64,000 nt of DNA from SZUA-365 sp049663345 (lineage in GTDB: Bacteria > Bacteroidota > Ignavibacteria > SZUA-365), in contig JBATDG010000067.1 in assembly GCA_049663345.1 (NCBI GenBank), positions 1-64,000 on the forward strand, given 5' to 3'. Below the pieces are notes generated by a model, which saw only the letters and a list, made by a program, of their open reading frames with translations, was not told the DNA's origin and made no database searches. The position numbers and the translations under genes are program-made. This document shows, piece by piece, positions 60,776-64,000 of the stretch (positions are counted from its first letter, which is position 1; every line of letters starts with the position of its first letter).

Positions 60776-61522
60776 TCAGGCTTTCTCCACGCGCAGCAGC
60801 ACGCGGTTTGGAGCGCAGGCGATGATATCGCCCGGACGGGAGGCCACTCCTGCACTGCGGCAGAGTCCATGACGACAGCTTGCGCTATGCACGTGCGCAC
60901 CTGCAGCGGATATGCTCACTCCGGTCACGCCCTGCGCTCCGCGCACTTCCAGCTTTCGGTTGCGGCCGTCGAGCGCGATGCGATCGACAACACCGCGGTC
61001 ATTCTCAACGACAAGCACATTGCCAGTGCTGAACAACGAAGCGAATGCCGGCTCTTCGACGTACTCGGCGCTGATCATGTACTGTGCGTCGCTTTCCTTC
61101 AACCTGGCGCGCAAGCCGTGCAGCGCCATGCTGAAATCGCCTTCCGGATTATAGATGCGCTTCCGGTCATCGGCGACGAGGACGTCCCCCGGTGCCGGCT
61201 GACCGAGACGGATCAGACGAACGGAAACGCTTCCGCTTCCCTGCTCCATTCCGGCGCTGCGGGAGGTATTGCGGAGCGCGCTGCGAATAACGCCGCTCCA
61301 GCGTGCATCGGCGGTTATCGCGGGGGCAGCCGCGCCCGAAGGGAGTTCCGCTGCAAATAGGCGAAGAAGTTCGCGCACCGCGCGATCATCGTCTGGGACA
61401 AAGCCGTGCATGGCGAAACGGCGCGATTCGCCGCCCTTAAGCATGCTTCCGGTTCCGAAGCCCGCGCCGGTGACGACGACCGCCAGGCCCGAAAGTTTCA
61501 GAAACGAACGACGTGAAATCAT
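60776..61522 (-). CDS. Tat-exported NusG domain II-containing protein
   Basis: A 248-residue exported protein with a twin-arginine signal (SRRSFLKLSGLAVVVTG). The middle part (about 35-165) is of unknown type. The end is a NusG domain II-like fold with CRHGLC followed by SRPGDIIACAPNRVLLRVE. NusG-II proteins of this type are encoded near Rnf operons in some bacteria; the role is unsettled, possibly a cofactor or redox accessory. The start is ATG 61522 with AGGAG. It lies 120 bp after rnfA and 13 bp before apbE. Confidence 0.82.
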   Translation of the reverse strand: MISRRSFLKLSGLAVVVTGAGFGTGSMLKGGESRRFAMHGFVPDDDRAVRELLRLFAAELPSGAAAPAITADARWSGVIRSALRNTSRSAGMEQGSGSVSVRLIRLGQPAPGDVLVADDRKRIYNPEGDFSMALHGLRARLKESDAQYMISAEYVEEPAFASLFSTGNVLVVENDRGVVDRIALDGRNRKLEVRGAQGVTGVSISAAGAHVHSASCRHGLCRSAGVASRPGDIIACAPNRVLLRVEKA

Positions 61523-61642
61523 GTGTATACTCCTGACTAAGTCTGTTTTTCTAATGTTCATTTTTCCGTGAGAAGGCATTTGCCCTTCCCGATGACGCGG
61601 AATTTCAATCCTGAAATCCTGCTCGAAGCTGCATCAAGTGGA

Positions 61643-62221
61643 TCAGACCGTTATCATTCCGGCAAAACCCATGAAGGCGAGGGCTAGGAGTCCGGCAACG
61701 ATCAGCGTAATCGGAGCTCCGCGGAAAGCCTTTGGCACGTTGCCCAGTTCGAGCTCTTCGCGAATGCCTGCCATGATGCTGATCGCCAGTGTGAAGCCTG
61801 TGCCTGCGCCAACTCCGAAGAAAATGCTTTCCACGAAGTTGTAGTCCTTGAGCACCATGAAGAGCGCGAGTCCTAGAATGGCGCAGTTGGTGGTGATCAG
61901 CGGCAGAAAAATTCCGAGCGCGCGGTACAGCGGCGGACTGACCTTCTTGATAACCATCTCGACGAACTGAACCAACGAAGCGATGACGAGAATGAACGCC
62001 ACGTACTCAAGGTATTCTACATGATACGGAACGAGAATGAGATGGTAAATAAGCCAGGTCACGATTGCGGTAAGCACCAGAACAAAGGTGGTGGCGAGTC
62101 CCATCGGGAATGCGGACGAAAGCTTGTTCGAAACGCCGATGAAGGGACAGATACCGAGAAAGTACGCGAGGACAAAGTTGTTGACCAGCGCGGCGGAAAC
62201 GAAAATGAGAATGAGTTCCAT
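61643..62221 (-). CDS. rnfA: Rnf complex membrane subunit RnfA
   Basis: A 192-residue six-helix membrane protein of the ion-pumping core of the Rnf complex, recognised by AYFLGICPFIGVSNKLSSA, TTNCAILGLALFMV and FGVGAGTGFTLAI. The paired RnfA and RnfE form antiparallel halves that hold an iron-sulfur centre between them through the CPF/CPT and NC motifs. Encoded 3 bp after rnfE. Confidence 0.96.
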   Translation of the reverse strand: MELILIFVSAALVNNFVLAYFLGICPFIGVSNKLSSAFPMGLATTFVLVLTAIVTWLIYHLILVPYHVEYLEYVAFILVIASLVQFVEMVIKKVSPPLYRALGIFLPLITTNCAILGLALFMVLKDYNFVESIFFGVGAGTGFTLAISIMAGIREELELGNVPKAFRGAPITLIVAGLLALAFMGFAGMITV

Positions 62222-62224
62222 GGC

Positions 62225-62905
62225 TTAGCCCTCCTGTCCAGCTGTGACGGCAACCGTGGATTTGCTCATGTGCTGCGCCAGCACTGCGGCTTCGTCGCGG
62301 CGCTTGCGGCGATCGACAAGACTGTTCAGAAATCCCATCATCAATCCGAGCGTGAGAAAAGCGCCGGCGGGAAGGATCATGATCAGCCACGGCTCGAAGG
62401 CATCGGGCAGCACCTGCATGCCGAGAAGCGTGCGGGATCCGATTATTTCACGGATGCCGCCGAGGGAGGCAAGCGCGATCAGAAATCCCGATCCCATGCC
62501 GAGTGCGTCGAGCACTGAGCGGAGCGGAGAATTTTTTGCGGCGAATGCTTCGGCGCGTCCGAGGATCACGCAGTTCACCACGATGAGAGGAATGTATGGA
62601 CCGAGCGCCTTGCTCAGATCCGGGAATTGCGCGCGCATCACGAGATCCACGATCGTTACGAAGGTCGCGATGATCACGATATACGATGCGATGCGGACCT
62701 GCGAAGGAATCAGCTTGCGGATGAGAGAAATAATAAAGCTTGAGAATACGAGTACGAAGGTCGTGGCCAGCGCCATGGCGATGCCGTTCATTGCCGACAC
62801 GGTAACAGCGAGAGTCGGGCACATGCCGAGCACCTGCTTGAACACAGGACTCTGTTCCCAAAGCCCTTTCGTGTATTCACGTGCGAGGGAAACCTGTTTT
62901 TTCAC
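62225..62905 (-). CDS. rnfE: Rnf complex membrane subunit RnfE
   Basis: A 226-residue six-helix membrane subunit, sister of RnfA, with QVLGMCPTLAVT, IVVNCVILGRAEAF and ALGMGSGFLIA. The C-terminal tail (about 200-226) is charged and probably cytosolic. Its start overlaps the rnfG stop by 4 bp. Confidence 0.96.
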   Translation of the reverse strand: MKKQVSLAREYTKGLWEQSPVFKQVLGMCPTLAVTVSAMNGIAMALATTFVLVFSSFIISLIRKLIPSQVRIASYIVIIATFVTIVDLVMRAQFPDLSKALGPYIPLIVVNCVILGRAEAFAAKNSPLRSVLDALGMGSGFLIALASLGGIREIIGSRTLLGMQVLPDAFEPWLIMILPAGAFLTLGLMMGFLNSLVDRRKRRDEAAVLAQHMSKSTVAVTAGQEG

Positions 62906-63468
62906 TGTGCACCTCCCTGCGCCAGATCCTTGCGGATATTTGCCAGGCCGTCGTTGACTATAGCCACCATCGCCTTAGACGAAATCGTCGCGCCGGTGAT
63001 GGTCTGGATTTCATTGTCCTTTGTCGGCGGCACGCCCTTGATCCAATCAACTTGCGGCACTGCTTTCAGGCCCTTGAACTGATTGCGGAAAGGATCCTCG
63101 GTCACCTTGGTGCCGAGTCCCGGGGTTTCAACTTGCTCGAGCACTTCGATGGAAGTGATTGTGCTGAGATCGGCGTTGAGTCCGACCATCATGCGGATCT
63201 TTCCCTGGAAGCCGTTGCCTTCCCACGGAAGAGCGTAGCCGATCGTAGTCTTTGCTGTGTCAAGAACGCGGTACAATTCGTACTTCACTTCCGAAACGGG
63301 TTCGTAGCCTTTGCCTTCAGGCTGGACGAGAAAGATCGCGCGTTCGGTGTCCGCTTTCTTATTCGCGGCTATCAGCGGATCTGCCCAGCTGCTGAGCATA
63401 GCCAGTCCTCCGCCGGAAACGACGCCGATGAGACTGAGCGTCAGAAGCATGGAGACGATGATTTTCAT
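62902..63468 (-). CDS. rnfG: Rnf complex FMN-binding subunit RnfG
   Basis: A 188-residue extracytoplasmic subunit with one N-terminal membrane segment (about 3-26) and an FMN-binding domain. The ApbE target is TITGATISS (157-164), where Thr161 should carry the covalent FMN. It overlaps rnfE and rnfD by 4 bp on either side. ATG 63468 is chosen because the longer frame runs into rnfD. Confidence 0.95.
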   Translation of the reverse strand: MKIIVSMLLTLSLIGVVSGGGLAMLSSWADPLIAANKKADTERAIFLVQPEGKGYEPVSEVKYELYRVLDTAKTTIGYALPWEGNGFQGKIRMMVGLNADLSTITSIEVLEQVETPGLGTKVTEDPFRNQFKGLKAVPQVDWIKGVPPTKDNEIQTITGATISSKAMVAIVNDGLANIRKDLAQGGAQ

Positions 63469-64000
63469 GCCTTGCCCTCCCCGAATATTGTGGGTTGGGT
63501 ATACCGGTTGATCAGGGGAACGAACGCGTTCATGAAGAGAATCGAATACATGACGCCCTCGGGTAATCCGCCGTAGACGCGGATCAGCACGAGAATAAGA
63601 GATATCCCCATCCCGTAAATCCATATACCTTTGGCCGTGATCGGGGAAGTCACCATGTCCGTGGCCATGAATACTGCGGCGAAAAGGAATCCGCCTGCGA
63701 AGATGTGGAACATGGGATTCGGCGCTGCGGGATCGATCAGCCACAGTGCGCCGCCGAAGACAACCACACCCACAATCATGGCTGCGGGTACGCGCCAGTT
63801 GGCGACACCGGTGACCACCAGGAAAAAGCCGCCGATCAGCACAGCAATCGCCGAGGTTTCACCGAGTGAACCGCCGATATTTCCCACGACCATCGGAGTA
63901 ATGTCCGTGAGCACGCGATCGAATTTGAACGCCGCCAGCGGCGTCGCTTTTGAAACGGCATCGACGGCGAAATGCGGGATGGTCCAGGTAGTAATCGCCA
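63465..64000 (-). CDS. rnfD: Rnf complex membrane subunit RnfD, 5' part outside window
   Basis: The reading frame is open to the right edge, so the start codon and first part lie outside. The visible C-terminal 178 residues include AVSKATPLAAFKFD, whose threonine is the usual FMN attachment site in RnfD, followed by several transmembrane helices (for example TSAIAVLIGGFFLVVTG and FAGGFLFAAVFMATDMV). A GTG at 63914 is internal, not the start. The gene overlaps rnfG by 4 bp; rnfC, if present, would be further upstream. Confidence 0.93.
   Translation of the reverse strand, partial: AITTWTIPHFAVDAVSKATPLAAFKFDRVLTDITPMVVGNIGGSLGETSAIAVLIGGFFLVVTGVANWRVPAAMIVGVVVFGGALWLIDPAAPNPMFHIFAGGFLFAAVFMATDMVTSPITAKGIWIYGMGISLILVLIRVYGGLPEGVMYSILFMNAFVPLINRYTQPTIFGEGKA

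Overview
The window looks like a chromosomal piece of a Gram-negative bacterium of the Fibrobacteres-Chlorobi-Bacteroidetes (FCB) group, probably a Bacteroidota/Chlorobiota/Ignavibacteriota-type lineage. The evidence is a type IX secretion pair (PorU sortase and PorV), a secreted protein with a T9SS-type C-terminal sorting domain, a carboxypeptidase-regulatory-domain TonB receptor, the 'alternative' bacterial GlmU family, and a PcrB-like heptaprenyl/geranylgeranyl-glyceryl phosphate synthase. A genus cannot be named from the sequence alone. No prophage, insertion sequence, CRISPR array or rRNA gene was seen; this reads as ordinary core genome with repeat-rich intergenic patches.

Layout. 1-3.7 kb: the end of a secreted papain-like (C1) peptidase, then an MBOAT O-acyltransferase with an SGNH/AlgX-like partner. 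3.7-4.1 kb: a repeat island (24 tandem 8-mers plus GC-rich hairpins). 4.1-8.8 kb: a 2-hydroxyacid dehydrogenase, then the serine pathway (serC diverging from serA) with a DUF1015 gene behind serA, bounded by two bidirectional terminators. 8.8-13.1 kb: YbbR-like protein, a small secreted unknown, and an iron operon (Fur-family regulator, FeoA, FeoB) with a perfect palindrome over the regulator's start region. 13.2-20.7 kb: DUF2147 protein, tRNA-dihydrouridine synthase, an ABC-2 exporter pair, a small membrane protein, Der and FtsH. 20.7-26.5 kb: 7-bp tandem repeat, RsmB, GlmU-like protein, and an overlapping FecR/CHASE2 sensor-like pair. 26.6-40 kb: a cell-surface block containing a metallopeptidase-propeller-barrel protein, a peptidase-M6-like protein that has lost its zinc motif, PorV, PorU and a flippase. 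40-43.2 kb: free-methionine-sulfoxide reductase, a small outer-membrane barrel, a HAD phosphatase, tRNA-Lys(UUU), tRNA-Leu(GAG) and a TPR protein. 43.2-48.4 kb: a tight five-gene operon (thioredoxin-like, MauE/DoxX-like, cobalamin adenosyltransferase, deoxynucleoside kinase, TonB receptor). 48.5-51.6 kb: dapD and ribosomal protein S1 with acidic repeat tails. 51.6-64 kb: a long reverse-strand run reading, in transcription order, rnfD-rnfG-rnfE-rnfA, a Tat/NusG-II protein, apbE, rnfB, rseC-like, DUF493, clpS, alaS, glyceryl phosphate prenyltransferase, a coiled-coil/TPR lipoprotein and pepF.

How the parts fit. The Rnf complex couples ferredoxin:NAD+ electron transfer to ion movement, and its RnfD/RnfG subunits need the FMN that ApbE attaches covalently. 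PorU/PorV release and anchor proteins carrying the sorting domain seen on the neighbouring M6-like protein. Fur/FeoA/FeoB is a self-contained ferrous iron uptake unit. The MauE-like and thioredoxin-like proteins form a plausible periplasmic thiol-redox pair, co-transcribed with cobalamin and nucleoside salvage functions. The observations most worth a second look are the catalytically dead M6-like surface protein, the FecR/CHASE2 pair without a known output domain, DUF1015 in the serine operon, the changed FtsH pore residue, the S1 repeat tails, and the hairpin repeats shared between the 3.9-kb and 26.7-kb intergenic regions.
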